Below, in pieces: positions 9,701-18,810 of a stretch of 64,000 bases of DNA. Location of the stretch: contig CAWIKL010000001.1 of NCBI GenBank assembly GCA_963836665.1, forward strand, positions 2,976,001 through 3,040,000. The letters are read 5' to 3'. Position 1 is the stretch's first letter. Each line of letters opens with the position of its first letter. This DNA is from JAICSD01 sp963836665 (GTDB lineage: Bacteria; Acidobacteriota; Vicinamibacteria; Vicinamibacterales; 2-12-FULL-66-21). The translations under genes and the position numbers were made by a program. The notes under the pieces were generated by a model. That model did not search any database, had not been told where the DNA came from, and was given only the letters and a program-made list of their open reading frames with translations.

Positions 9701-10363
9701 CTTCATGATTCCTTTGATCGGTGCGAGCTTGGGCGGCCGCGGACCATGGCGGACGGCGCCTTCGACCGGCACGTAGGTCAGCTCCTCGCCGGCGCCCGCG
9801 CAGCGCAGGAGCAGTCCGCCGCGACTCATGTCACCGCGGCCGACGAATTCGGTCGGAAACCGCAGCCGCGCGCCGAAGACCTCGGTCAACAGGTCGACGT
9901 ACTTGGCCGAGGCGATGCTGCCGAGCAGCACGACGTCGCAGTCGGGACCGATTTCCTCGGCGAGCGCCCGCGAACTGGCGAGGAGCGGCCGGCGATAGCG
10001 CGGATCGTTGGCGGCGATGTCGATGCCGGCGAACGCTCTGATGGCGTCGGCCGTCACCGCCGTTTCCGCCGGTCGCAGCCCCGCCGTCGGCGTGATCACC
10101 AGCGCACCGCTGCCGACGATTTCGGTGCCGGGATCCGGAGGACGCGCGAACGCGAGCGCGTAGGCCAGCTTTCCCTTGAAGTAGAGCCCGCTGACGAAGG
10201 CGAACACTTCGCCGAGCGCGGCACCCTCCGCGCCGCGCAGCCGGACCGCAAGCTCGAACTGCGCTCGCTCCGAGAGCACCATTCTCGCGCGCCGCCCCGA
10301 GCAGTTGGCCGGCGAGAGCAGGAATACGCGTCCCGGCCGCGTCGCCGATCGTCGCTTCGCCAT
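9683..10363 (-). CDS. Conserved protein of unknown function
   Basis: 226 residues from the ATG at 10363. The frame is open further upstream, but that extension lies over the divergent gene at 10394 and looks like shadow sequence. I do not recognise the family. Visible features are an N-terminal LLSPANCSGRRA segment, a central FVSGLYFKGKLAYALAFA stretch, ALVITPTAGL near 92, a conserved-looking PDCDVVLLGSIASAKYVD near 145 and a basic, Pro-rich C-terminus. No signal peptide or membrane helix is seen, so it is probably cytosolic. It is followed after four bases by the LigD polymerase gene. Its last codons lie within the GATCACCC repeat, so the C-terminal KNRVIG may have been created by repeat insertion. 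Confidence 0.7.
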   Translation of the reverse strand: MAKRRSATRPGRVFLLSPANCSGRRARMVLSERAQFELAVRLRGAEGAALGEVFAFVSGLYFKGKLAYALAFARPPDPGTEIVGSGALVITPTAGLRPAETAVTADAIRAFAGIDIAANDPRYRRPLLASSRALAEEIGPDCDVVLLGSIASAKYVDLLTEVFGARLRFPTEFVGRGDMSRGGLLLRCAGAGEELTYVPVEGAVRHGPRPPKLAPIKGIMKNRVIG

Positions 10364-10393
10364 CGCGCTCCGATCGTATACTCTCGCCGGACG

Positions 10394-11629
10394 ATGCGGC
10401 GCCCAACCGTCTGGTTGATCCTCTTGTCGTGCGCCGTACCACGGCTGGCGGGACTCGCGATCTGGCCAGCTGACACGAGCACGTTGTACTACCAGCTCTC
10501 TACCGGCTTCCTCGAGCAGCGCCGCCCGATCATCGGCGGGGAACTGACGACGCACATCGAGCCTTTCTATGCGCTTGTCCTGGCGCTGATGCGCGCCGCA
10601 ACCGGCAATCATATCGAGCTCGTGCGGGTGCTACAGATCGCCCTCGCCTCGTTCGGGGGGCTGCTGTTCCATCGGCTCGTGCGCAACGCGACGAATGACG
10701 GACGCGCCGCCTGGATGGGCGCGCTGATGTATGCGCTCTCGCCGTATCTGATTCGACAGTCGGTCGCCTTCATGGAGGTGACCGCGGCCGTCGTGCTCCT
10801 GATCGCCGTCGCGTTGCGGCTGCGGTCGGCGGCGACGGTTGCGGCATCGATCACGGCCGGGCTGTTACTGGCGGCGGCGGTCCTGACGCGCTTTTCGTTT
10901 CTGCCGATCGCCGCGGGCGGAATCGGGGTCGCGGCGGCGCGCGGTGGTCTGAGCCGCGGCACCTGGGCGGCGGTTGCCTGCGCGGCACTCGTCGTTCCGT
11001 GGATGGTTTACAGCCGGCACGTCAGCGGCGCAGCGCTGCCGGGGCGCATCGGCGAGAACCTCTTCGAGTCGACGAGCGAGTGGGCCGAGTCGGTCGGCGT
11101 CCCGCGCACGAATGTCGACGTCATGATGCCGGAACTCGACGAGGTTGCGCGCGCCGAGCTGGCGCGCCGGGGAAACGGCGATCCGACGCGTGTCGAGCTC
11201 GACCGCGTCATGGGGGCGTGGGCATGGGACTTCGTGCGCGCCCACCCGTTTCGCGTGCTGCGGATGAAAGCGGCGAACATCGGTTACGCGCTGCAGCCCC
11301 GCCTGCTGCCGTTCGCGCACCGCAACGGCCAGGCCGGCTTCGTGAACGGCCGACTCGAGGCGCCGCCGCAGACGCCTCGCCCGTGGCCGTTCGAGGCAGC
11401 CGCGGCCGCCTTTCAATCCGTCCTACTGGTTGGAGCCGCCGCTGGCTTGTGGCTGCGCCGCGCCCATCTGCTCCGCGACGATGCGTTTCTCCTGGTCGTA
11501 GCGCTCTCGGTGCTGGCGCTGAACGTCGCGTTTTTTCCGACGTCGAGGCTGCTGGCTCCGATGACCTTCGTGCTGATGTTCTATACGGCGGTCGCCGGGT
11601 CAAGGCTGCGAGGGACAGTTGTCCGCTGA
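10394..11629 (+). CDS. ArnT/GT39-like membrane protein
   Basis: A 411-residue polytopic membrane protein with about 9-10 hydrophobic segments. The first begins at residue 5, and a large extracytoplasmic loop spans roughly residues 215-300 (charged, NVDVMMPELDEVARAELARR). The architecture, with a first loop containing an acidic residue after TM1 (WPADTSTLYYQLSTGF), resembles GT-C dolichyl-phosphate-mannose/ArnT-type glycosyltransferases, though the N-terminal Asp motif is weak. The ATG at 10394 starts 30 bases from the divergent gene, leaving a very short shared promoter region. The 3' end overlaps the following MFS gene by 11 bases, suggesting co-translation. Substrate unknown. Confidence 0.75.
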   Translation: MRRPTVWLILLSCAVPRLAGLAIWPADTSTLYYQLSTGFLEQRRPIIGGELTTHIEPFYALVLALMRAATGNHIELVRVLQIALASFGGLLFHRLVRNATNDGRAAWMGALMYALSPYLIRQSVAFMEVTAAVVLLIAVALRLRSAATVAASITAGLLLAAAVLTRFSFLPIAAGGIGVAAARGGLSRGTWAAVACAALVVPWMVYSRHVSGAALPGRIGENLFESTSEWAESVGVPRTNVDVMMPELDEVARAELARRGNGDPTRVELDRVMGAWAWDFVRAHPFRVLRMKAANIGYALQPRLLPFAHRNGQAGFVNGRLEAPPQTPRPWPFEAAAAAFQSVLLVGAAAGLWLRRAHLLRDDAFLLVVALSVLALNVAFFPTSRLLAPMTFVLMFYTAVAGSRLRGTVVR

Positions 11630-12830
11630 GCGCCAGAGTGGGCGCTGGACGCTCGTCGCGCTCATCTCGACCGCGTCGTTCATCAACTATCTCGATCGCG
11701 GCAGCCTGTCGGTGGCGCTGCCGACGATCAGCAAGGAGCTCCACCTCGATCCCATCCATCAGGGGGCGGCGCTGTCGGCGTTCTTCTGGACCTACACCGC
11801 GATGCAGATCCCGATGGGACGCCTCGTCGATCGCTACAACATCAAGGTCGTCTACGCGGTATCGTTCGCGGTGTGGTCGTTGGCGGCGGCGGCGACCGGG
11901 TTAGCGACCGGGCTGTGGAGCCTGATCGCCGCGCGCGTGCTGCTCGGGATCGGCGAGTCGGTCTACCTGCCGGGCGGATTGAAGGTGGTCAGCCTGCATT
12001 TTCGCTCGGAGGAGACGGCGTGGCCGGCGGGACTGTTCGACCTGGGAACCAAAGTTGGCCTGGCGATCGGCACCGCGGTCGACGTCTGGCTGCTCGTCCG
12101 GTTGGGCTGGCGCAGCCTGTTCTTCCGCACCGGGCTCGCCGGTTTGCTGTGGCTGATCCCGTGGATGCTCTACTACCCGTCAGGCCGCGGCACCGCTGCC
12201 GGCGTCAAATCCGCGATTGACTGGCGCGCGCTCTTGCGCAGCCGCGCCCTGCTCGGCATCTGCCTCGGTTTCTTCTGCTGGGACTATTTCTGGTACTTCC
12301 TGATTTCGTGGTTGCCGACATATCTGAACACGGTGCGCCACATGTCGATGCCGAAGATTGCGCTGTTCGGCGGACTGCCCTTTCTGATCTTCGCTATGGC
12401 GGAGGCGATCGGCGGCTGGACGGCCGGGGTGGTGATTCGCCGCGGCGCGTCGCTCTCGTTCGTGACTAAGGCGTTCATCACGGCCGGTTTCGCCGTCGGC
12501 CTGCTGATCATTCCGGCAGCGCTGGCAACGACGGCGGCGGCGTCGGTGGCTTTCCTGCTCGCGGCATCGATCGCTGGCATCGGCTGCGGCAGCCTGATCG
12601 CGATCCCGAAGATCTGTGCGCGCGAGGGCGAGGTCGCGCTCTGGGTCGGGATCATGAACTGCGCGGGCAACATCGGCGGCGTCATCGCGCCGCTCGTCAC
12701 TGGCGTGGTCGTCCAGCGCACCGGTTCCTACGTGCCAGCGTTTTTCGTCGTGTCAGTGGTACTCGTCATCGGAATCTTCGCCTACACCGTGGTCGTGCCA
12801 TCACTCGACAGCGTCACAACCCCGCGCTGA
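11619..12830 (+). CDS. MFS transporter, anion:cation symporter-like
   Basis: A 403-residue, 12-helix major facilitator. The first helix carries SFINYLDRGSLSVALP, typical of the ACS family (hexuronate, tartrate, glucarate and phthalate carriers). The loop 2-3 motif reads MGRLVDRYNIKVVYAVSF, and GIGESVYLPGGLKVVS follows near residue 110. It probably imports an organic anion or sugar acid; the substrate cannot be derived from sequence. The TTG start at 11619 overlaps the preceding gene, and no better start lies nearby before helix 1. The 3' end overlaps the convergent gene by 17 bases. Confidence 0.88.
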   Translation: MSAERQSGRWTLVALISTASFINYLDRGSLSVALPTISKELHLDPIHQGAALSAFFWTYTAMQIPMGRLVDRYNIKVVYAVSFAVWSLAAAATGLATGLWSLIAARVLLGIGESVYLPGGLKVVSLHFRSEETAWPAGLFDLGTKVGLAIGTAVDVWLLVRLGWRSLFFRTGLAGLLWLIPWMLYYPSGRGTAAGVKSAIDWRALLRSRALLGICLGFFCWDYFWYFLISWLPTYLNTVRHMSMPKIALFGGLPFLIFAMAEAIGGWTAGVVIRRGASLSFVTKAFITAGFAVGLLIIPAALATTAAASVAFLLAASIAGIGCGSLIAIPKICAREGEVALWVGIMNCAGNIGGVIAPLVTGVVVQRTGSYVPAFFVVSVVLVIGIFAYTVVVPSLDSVTTPR

Positions 12831-13761
12831 GGCTGTCGCGCAGCCACTCGAGGTACACCTTCACGGTGTCGCTCGCCGATCGCTGGATCTGGCGGCGCAG
12901 CACCGTCCCACCGACACCACCCAGGAACCCGGACTTCGCGCGGCTACCGGCGACCGCGTAGAAGCCCGTGCCGCCGGGGGCATCGTAGAGAGCGATCACC
13001 AGCACCCCGGTGTCGAAGTAGCGGCTGGCGTAGATATTTTTGTCGGCGATCCAGATTTCGTTCGGGTGGGGCTTGTAGACGATCAAGTGGTGAAGGCTGA
13101 TGATCGACACCGAGCCCGTCGGAGTCGCCGCCCAGTAGAAGAGCTGCTCGGACGCCGGCAGCGACGCGGCCGGGTAACGATCGAGAAAGTTGACCAGGTC
13201 CGGCGAGAGTGCCGTCAAGGTCTGCGCCTTCGGCACCAGCGCCCGTACCGCCTCGCTGTTGCCCTGCGCGATGTAGGCCGTCGTCTCCGCGAGCAGCATC
13301 TGGCGGAAGAGATCGTTCGCCTTGGCCATCCCCTCACGCTGCAGTTGCGCCAGCAGGTCGATCGGCACGCGCAGGTCGCACTTCTGCGCCGTACAGGCGT
13401 GCAGCGCGTCGAGGTCCTGGGCGTCAAGCGTGACGCCAGCAAATCCTGCAGACGTCGGCGGCGTCGGCACGATCTGCGCCACTCCGAGCTCAGCCGACCC
13501 ACGGAAGTGCGCGATGTTTCGGATCCAGTCCGACAGTCGCTCTTTCTTGCCCGGAAGCTTGATCGCGCCGACGGCAGCGAGCTCCTCTCCGTCGACCTGC
13601 ACTTTCACCACCGGCTGCCCCTCCCGGGCCTGGCCGACTTCCTTGCTCGTAAACTGCAGCCGCTCGGACAGCAGCCGCTCGGGATCGACGGCGGTCTGGG
13701 CGGCGGACAGGGCGGTGCCGATGACCAGCGCAAGCATGACCCACGTGTAGAGACTGCGCAT
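12814..13761 (-). CDS. Secreted protein of unknown function
   Basis: 315 residues from the ATG at 13761. The N-terminus (SLYTWVMLALVIGTALSAAQ) is a clear signal peptide with an Ala-X-Ala-like cleavage region. I do not recognise the mature domain. It contains a two-Cys segment (LHACTAQKCDLRVP near residue 128) that could form a disulfide. The C-terminal half has aromatic/Gly-rich stretches (DKNIYASRYFDTGVLVIALYD, GGTGFYAVAGSRAKSGFLGG). A domain signature was not evident. The frame continues upstream to 13833, but the upstream residues lack signal-peptide logic, so the internal ATG is preferred. It is convergent with the MFS gene. Confidence 0.75.
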   Translation of the reverse strand: MRSLYTWVMLALVIGTALSAAQTAVDPERLLSERLQFTSKEVGQAREGQPVVKVQVDGEELAAVGAIKLPGKKERLSDWIRNIAHFRGSAELGVAQIVPTPPTSAGFAGVTLDAQDLDALHACTAQKCDLRVPIDLLAQLQREGMAKANDLFRQMLLAETTAYIAQGNSEAVRALVPKAQTLTALSPDLVNFLDRYPAASLPASEQLFYWAATPTGSVSIISLHHLIVYKPHPNEIWIADKNIYASRYFDTGVLVIALYDAPGGTGFYAVAGSRAKSGFLGGVGGTVLRRQIQRSASDTVKVYLEWLRDSLSAGL

Positions 13762-13889
13762 GATCGCGACGGTAGCAGGGCGAAGCGAGGCCCACTGTGC
13801 GATTTCGGCAACTGGGCGCCGGGAGTCGCCCACGGCGTGCGCGCGTGATCGACAGATGAGCTACTCGATGGCCACGCACCTGATACGCG

Positions 13890-14888
13890 CTACAACGACC
13901 AGCGCAGCAGGATGGCGCCGACCGTGAAGCCGGCCCCGACCGAGGCGAGCAGGACGAGATCCCCCTTCTTCAGCCGGCCCTGTCGGCGCGCGTCAGCCAG
14001 CGCCAGCGGGATCGTGCCGCCCGTCGTGTTGCCGTACATCTCGAGGTTGATCATGACTTTTTCCGGCGGCAACCCCAGGCGTTCGGCTGCGCTCTGGATG
14101 ATCCGTCGGTTCGCTTGGTGCGACACGAACAGGTCGATCTGCGAAGGATCCAACCCGTTGCGCTCGAGCAGGCGCAGGGAAATCTCCTCGGTGTTCTTGA
14201 CGGCGAACTTGAACACCGCCTGTCCTTCTTGCTTGACGTAGTGGAGGCGCTTTTCGATCGTCTCCTTTGACGCGGGCATCCGGCTGCCGCCGGCCGGCAT
14301 GCACAGCGCCGGTCCGCCGCTGCCGTCAATCTTGCCGGCGAAATCGATGATGTGCGGCTCCCCTTCGGCCGCCGCCGTCACGACGACCGCGCCGGCGCCG
14401 TCGCCGAACAGCACGCAGGTCGAGCGATCGGTGTAGTCGATGATGCTCGACATCACGTCGGCGCCCACCGCCAGCGCGTAGTCGCAATTGCCGGTCGCAA
14501 CCATCTGCGCGGCGGTGTTGAGCGAGTAGGTGAACCCCGAGCAGGCGGCGCCGAGGTCGAAGCCCCACGCGTTGTGCGCGCCGATCTTGTCCTGCAGCAC
14601 GCACGCGGTGCTGGGAAAAATCGTGTCGGGCGTCGTCGTGCCGACGACGATGAAGCCCACCTGGTCAGCGGTGATGCCGGCTTCCCGCAGCGCGCCTTCG
14701 GCCGCCCCCTTGGCCAGATCGGACGTGGCGACTCCGGGATCCGCGATGTGCCGTTCGCGAATGCCGGTGCGCTGCAGTATCCACTCGTCGCTCGTTTCCA
14801 CCATCGCCTCGAGATCGGCGTTGGTCAGCACGCGCGGCGGCACGTAGGTCGAGAGTCCCGCGAGTTTCACGGGACGAATCGTTCTCAC
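13890..14888 (-). CDS. fabH: Beta-ketoacyl-ACP synthase III (FabH)
   Basis: A KAS III condensing enzyme that starts fatty-acid elongation by condensing acyl-CoA with malonyl-ACP. The thiolase-fold triad is visible: Cys in LGAACSGFTYSL (about 116), His in FVSHQANRRI (about 257) and Asn in YGNTTGGTIPL (about 287). GIRERHIADP and VGTTTPDTIFPSTA are typical FabH segments. The length (332 residues) is standard. I chose the GTG at 14888 because it forms a GTGA overlap with the ruvB stop; a TTG one codon upstream is the alternative. Location behind ruvB rather than in a fab cluster is noteworthy, and the overlap implies co-transcription with the ruv genes. Confidence 0.95.
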   Translation of the reverse strand: MRTIRPVKLAGLSTYVPPRVLTNADLEAMVETSDEWILQRTGIRERHIADPGVATSDLAKGAAEGALREAGITADQVGFIVVGTTTPDTIFPSTACVLQDKIGAHNAWGFDLGAACSGFTYSLNTAAQMVATGNCDYALAVGADVMSSIIDYTDRSTCVLFGDGAGAVVVTAAAEGEPHIIDFAGKIDGSGGPALCMPAGGSRMPASKETIEKRLHYVKQEGQAVFKFAVKNTEEISLRLLERNGLDPSQIDLFVSHQANRRIIQSAAERLGLPPEKVMINLEMYGNTTGGTIPLALADARRQGRLKKGDLVLLASVGAGFTVGAILLRWSL

Positions 14889-15901
14889 CAAAGCTTGTCC
14901 CTCTGTGGGGCCGTCAGGCCGAAGTATTCGTAGGCGCGCGCGGTGGCGACGCGGCCGCGCGGCGTCCGATCCAGGAAACCCGCCTGGATCAGAAACGGTT
15001 CGTGGATGTCCTCGAGCGCGTCGCGCTCCTCGCTGAGCGCCGCCGCGAGGCTGGCGACCCCGACCGGGCCGCCGTTGAACTTGTCGATGATCGTCCGTAA
15101 CAGCCGCCGGTCGACCTCATCGAAGCCGTGCTCGTCCACCTCGAGCATCTTCAACGCCCTGCGCGCGACGTCGGTCGAGACCGTCCCGTCGGCCCGCACC
15201 TGCGCGTAGTCGCGGACGCGACGCAGCAGGCGGTTGGCGACGCGCGGCGTGCCGCGCGAACGCCGCGCGATCTCGGCAGCGGCGTCGGCCTCGATCGGTA
15301 CGTTCAAGATCCGCGCCGAGCGGACGACGATTTCGTGGATGTCGGCGGTGGTGTAGAAATCGAGCCGTTGCACGATACCGAACCGGGCGCGCAGCGGCGA
15401 CGTCAGCAGGCCGGTGCGCGTCGTCGCGCCGACCAGCGTGAAACGCTCGATCGGCACCTTGACCGACCGCGCACTCGGACCCTGGCCGATCATGATGTCG
15501 AGCTCGTAGTCCTCCATTGCCGGATAGAGAATCTCCTCGATGGCCGGGCTCATGCGGTGCACTTCGTCGATGAAGAGGACTTCGCGCACTTTCAGGTCGG
15601 TGAGGATCCCGGCGAGATCGCCGGGCCTCTCGATGATCGGCCCCGCGGTCGGCCTGATCGCGACGCCGAGCTCGTTGGCAATGACGCCGGCCAGCGTCGT
15701 CTTGCCGAGACCGGGCGGTCCGTAGAGCAGTACGTGATCGAGCGCCTCGCCGCGCTGCTTCGCCGCGTCGATCGAGACCTGCAGTTGCTCGCGGACGCGA
15801 TCCTGTCCGATGTACTCGTCGAGTGTGCGCGGGCGCAGCCCCGCTTCGTACTGGACGTCGTCGTCGATCGGCGCCGTGTTGACGAGGCGGTCGTCAGTCA
15901 A
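14885..15901 (-). CDS. ruvB: Holliday junction branch migration helicase RuvB
   Basis: 338 residues, standard RuvB length. The AAA+ motor drives branch migration with RuvA. Walker A (GPPGLGKTT) lies at 61-69, Walker B/DEVH (VLFIDEVHR) at 108-116, sensor 1 (LVGATTRTG) near 157, then the winged-helix domain with GFLDRTPRGR near 315. The TTG start is supported by GGAGG a few bases upstream on the minus strand. It lies 22 bases after ruvA and overlaps fabH at its 3' end, within a yebC-ruvC-ruvA-ruvB-fabH run. Confidence 0.98.
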   Translation of the reverse strand: MTDDRLVNTAPIDDDVQYEAGLRPRTLDEYIGQDRVREQLQVSIDAAKQRGEALDHVLLYGPPGLGKTTLAGVIANELGVAIRPTAGPIIERPGDLAGILTDLKVREVLFIDEVHRMSPAIEEILYPAMEDYELDIMIGQGPSARSVKVPIERFTLVGATTRTGLLTSPLRARFGIVQRLDFYTTADIHEIVVRSARILNVPIEADAAAEIARRSRGTPRVANRLLRRVRDYAQVRADGTVSTDVARRALKMLEVDEHGFDEVDRRLLRTIIDKFNGGPVGVASLAAALSEERDALEDIHEPFLIQAGFLDRTPRGRVATARAYEYFGLTAPQRDKLW

Positions 15902-15923
15902 AATCCTCCGCGGTTCTGTTTGC

Positions 15924-16511
15924 TCATCTCACCATCTGGCGCAGGATCTCACGCAGCAGCGTTTCGAACGGCGCCTCGGGCGACTTCTGCACCGCGGCGT
16001 CTACCGCTCGCTCGGCCACCGCACCTTTGTATCCGAGGTTGGTCAGCGCCGACAACAGGTCGGCGCGGCGGTCGTCGGCGGCGGCCGGGAGATCAGGGCC
16101 AGCGGCGGCCGGCGGCAGCCGATCCTTCAGCTCGAGCCCGATCCGCTCCGCCGTCTTCTTGCCGACACCGGGAATGCGCGTCAGCCGGGCGACGTCCTGG
16201 GCGCGGATGGCGCGCACGAGCTCGGCCGAGTCGATGCCCGACAGTACCGCCAGGGCGAGCTTGGGCCCGATGCCACTGATGGCGATGAGACGCTCGAAGA
16301 GAGCCTGCTCGAGACCGGTGGCGAAGCCGAAGAGCGCGATGATGTCTTCGCGCACGTGGGTGTGGACGCGCAGCGTCACCGCGGTGCCCGGATCGCCGAG
16401 CCCGTAGAACGTCGAAAGCGGGACGAGCACGTCGTAGCCGACACCGCCGACGTCGACGACAAGGCGACTCGGCGTTTTCTCGAGAAGCGTGCCGTGCAGC
16501 CGCGCAATCAT
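15924..16511 (-). CDS. ruvA: Holliday junction DNA helicase subunit RuvA
   Basis: 195 residues. N-terminal OB-fold (MIARLHGTLLEK, GVGYDVLVP), two helix-hairpin-helix motifs (ISGIGPKLALAVLSG near 78 and IPGVGKKTAERIGLELKDR near 112) and a short C-terminal three-helix domain (LLSALTNLGY) that contacts RuvB. It binds four-way junctions and targets RuvB to them. The ATG start gives the canonical MI-x-x-L-G N-terminus. The 97 bases between ruvC and ruvA hold no gene. Confidence 0.97.
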   Translation of the reverse strand: MIARLHGTLLEKTPSRLVVDVGGVGYDVLVPLSTFYGLGDPGTAVTLRVHTHVREDIIALFGFATGLEQALFERLIAISGIGPKLALAVLSGIDSAELVRAIRAQDVARLTRIPGVGKKTAERIGLELKDRLPPAAAGPDLPAAADDRRADLLSALTNLGYKGAVAERAVDAAVQKSPEAPFETLLREILRQMVR

Positions 16512-16608
16512 CTATCAACTTCGCGCGTGCGGGAACGCCGCACTTCCCCACGCTCACTGCGCGCTCGGGCCGCCGCTGCACGGCGCTTCCCTCCGGCCCT
16601 CGCTGGCG

Positions 16609-17154
16609 TCATGGCCGGTAGGCGCGCCAGCTGGTAGCGGCGCGGCGGCGGGGGGGCAGCGCCTCGATGGTGTGGGCGACGGCACCGGTCGCGCTATGAA
16701 TGTGACAGATCGCGACCGCGAGCGCATCGGCGGCATCGTGCGGGGTCGGCGCCGCGTCGAGGCCCAGCAGCAGCTTGACCATTTGCCCGACCTGCGGCTT
16801 TTCAGCCCGCCCGAAGCCGACGACGGCGCGCTTGATCTCGGCGGGAGTGTACTCGGCGATGGAGACGCCAGCGGCCGCCGCCGCGAGCAGCGCCACGCCG
16901 CGCGCGTGGCCGAGCCGCAGCGCGCTGCGGACATTCCTGGCGTAGAAGATGTTCTCGATGGCGACGCAGTCGGGACGCAGCTCCGAGAGGAGCCGCGTCA
17001 GCCCTTCATGAATGTAGCGGAGGCGATCGGGGAAGGCCGAGGCGAGCGGAGCCGACAGCGCGCCGAAGACGAGGAGGCGATGGCGGCGGCCGTCGCTGTC
17101 GACGCAACCGTAGCCCGTGCGCTCGGAGCCGGGATCGATCCCGAAAATTCGCAT
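16609..17154 (-). CDS. ruvC: Crossover junction endodeoxyribonuclease RuvC
   Basis: 181 residues from the ATG at 17154 (MRIFGIDPGS), the canonical RuvC N-terminus; a longer open frame upstream is not supported. The four catalytic acidic residues align with E. coli RuvC: Asp7 (FGIDPGS), Glu67 (IENIFYA), Asp140 and Asp143 (HDAADALAVA). It resolves Holliday junctions moved by RuvAB. It sits 64 bases downstream of the yebC gene and 97 bases upstream of ruvA. Confidence 0.97.
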   Translation of the reverse strand: MRIFGIDPGSERTGYGCVDSDGRRHRLLVFGALSAPLASAFPDRLRYIHEGLTRLLSELRPDCVAIENIFYARNVRSALRLGHARGVALLAAAAAGVSIAEYTPAEIKRAVVGFGRAEKPQVGQMVKLLLGLDAAPTPHDAADALAVAICHIHSATGAVAHTIEALPPRRRAATSWRAYRP

Positions 17155-17218
17155 TATGCTCAGGGGGCCCCGATCCGCACCTGTCGCCGGCACGCTGCGC
17201 GTGCTCGCATCGCGGGCA

Positions 17219-17968
17219 TCACGCCAACGACGCCTCGATCTCCTTCTCTTCGATGTCGGCGTTCGACCAGACCTTCTTGGTGTCCTCGTGATCCTCGAGG
17301 ATGTCCATCAACTTGACCATCTGCTGGGCCGCCTTGCCTTCGAGCTTGACGTAGTTCTTGGGCAGCAGCGCGATCTCGGCGGCGCCCGGCTCGAGGCCGA
17401 GCCCCTTGATCGCCTCGAGCACCGACGGGAATGCCTCGGGAGCCGAGACGACTTCCCAGTTGTCCTCGTCGTCGCGCACGTCGTCGGCGCCGGCATCGAT
17501 CGCGATCGAGAGGAGCTTTTCCTCGTCCACCTTGCTCTTCTCGACGACGATGTAGCCCTTCTTCTCGAACATCCAGGCCACACTGTTGGATTCGCCGAGG
17601 TTACCGCCGTTCTTCGACAGCGTGTGGCGCATCTCGCCAACCGTGCGGTTCTTGTTGTCGGTCAGCACTTCGATCATGATCGCTGCGCCGCCGGGCCCGT
17701 ACGCCTCGTAGGTGATCTCTTCGTACGAGACGCCGGGCAGTTCGCCGGTACCCCGCTGGATCGCGCGCTTGATGTTGTCGGCCGGCATGTTCACCGACTT
17801 GGCTTCCGCGATGATCGTGCGCAGACGCGGGTTGGTGTCGGCATCGCCGCCGCCGTTGCGTGCCGCGACGGTCAGTTCCTTGATGATGCGCGTAAAGATC
17901 TTGCCGCGCTTGGCGTCGGCCGCGCCCTTCTTATGCTTGATGGTGTGCCACTTTGAATGGCCGGACAT
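17219..17968 (-). CDS. yebC: YebC/PmpR family DNA-binding regulator
   Basis: 249 residues with the diagnostic N-terminus (MSGHSKWHTIKHKKGAADA), then NPRLRTIIAEAK, NMPADNIKRAI, ITYEAYGPGGAAIMIE and ALLPKNYVKLEG. The family is conserved and usually adjacent to ruvC, as here. Members have been described as transcriptional regulators and as ribosome-associated factors; which role applies here cannot be told from sequence. It is the first gene of the ruv run. The minus-strand promoter should lie in the 71-base gap 17969-18039. Confidence 0.95.
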   Translation of the reverse strand: MSGHSKWHTIKHKKGAADAKRGKIFTRIIKELTVAARNGGGDADTNPRLRTIIAEAKSVNMPADNIKRAIQRGTGELPGVSYEEITYEAYGPGGAAIMIEVLTDNKNRTVGEMRHTLSKNGGNLGESNSVAWMFEKKGYIVVEKSKVDEEKLLSIAIDAGADDVRDDEDNWEVVSAPEAFPSVLEAIKGLGLEPGAAEIALLPKNYVKLEGKAAQQMVKLMDILEDHEDTKKVWSNADIEEKEIEASLA

Positions 17969-18039
17969 GCAAAAACCCCCAGAAAACCCAATAAAAACGG
18001 GCTTAGGATGTTACCACGCCGTTTGCCTCGCGGCCAAGT

Positions 18040-18810
18040 TCAGCGCCGACTGGCGAGGATTATCCACACGTCGGCGCGGGCGTCGAGCGGCGCGCCGCGA
18101 TAGTCGCCCAGTACGGCGTCGACGGCGAAGCCATGCCGCTCGAGACGGCGGCGCATACCCGGTACCGACACGGTGCGGAACGTCAGCGAGAAATCGTAGA
18201 CTTCGCGGCGTCCCGCCCTGACGGTCGTGTAGCGCTGATCGAAGATGGTGAGACGGCGGCGGGCGTCCTGGCGCACCGATTCGACGAGGCTCACCTGCGT
18301 GTTGCGTTCGAGAATGCCCGAGAGCGTTTTCTTGTCTTGGTACTCGGCCCACTCGACCAAATCGGGCACGAGGTCGATGACGAAGCGGCCGCGGCGCCCG
18401 AGCACGCGATGGACGGAGGCGAGCGCCGCGGCCAGGTCCTTCTCGCGCGTGAGCGATTGCAGCACCCCGTAGGGAGCCATCACCAGCTCGAACGCGCCGC
18501 GGCAGAACGGCAGCGCACGCATGTCGCCACGGGTCAGCGTCAGCCTGCGGCCGAGTCGCAGCGGCGTGGCGCGCTGCCGCGCGCGATCGAGCATGGGCGC
18601 CGAGCGATCGATGCCGGTCAAGGCGATGCCTTGCTGCGCCAGCGGGATGGCGACGCGGCCCGTGCCGGTGCCGAGCTCGAGAATCCGGCCGTCGGCCGCG
18701 GCCGCGATCCGCTGCCAGAAACCGACGTCACGGCGTTGGATCGTCTGGGCGTTCTCCCAGTCGTAGAACGCGGCGTAGGTGTCCCAGCCCTCGGTGCCGG
18801 ATCGACTCAC
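18040..18810 (-). CDS. Class I SAM methyltransferase of the lasso-type operon
   Basis: 256 residues from the GTG at 18810, which forms a GTGA overlap with the kinase gene stop. An open frame runs further upstream but lies inside the kinase gene. SAM-binding motif I (LELGTGTGRVAIPLA) is at about 44, the acidic motif GIDRSAPMLDRAR near 66, motif II LPFCRGAFELVMAPYGVLQ near 100 and FVIDLVPD near 143. It looks like a small-molecule or peptide methyltransferase with a C-terminal beta-rich lid. It is the last gene of the operon with cyclase, precursor and kinase, so the precursor peptide is a plausible substrate. C-terminal carboxyl methylation of lasso peptides is known elsewhere; the link here is inference. 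Confidence 0.82.
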   Translation of the reverse strand: MSRSGTEGWDTYAAFYDWENAQTIQRRDVGFWQRIAAAADGRILELGTGTGRVAIPLAQQGIALTGIDRSAPMLDRARQRATPLRLGRRLTLTRGDMRALPFCRGAFELVMAPYGVLQSLTREKDLAAALASVHRVLGRRGRFVIDLVPDLVEWAEYQDKKTLSGILERNTQVSLVESVRQDARRRLTIFDQRYTTVRAGRREVYDFSLTFRTVSVPGMRRRLERHGFAVDAVLGDYRGAPLDARADVWIILASRR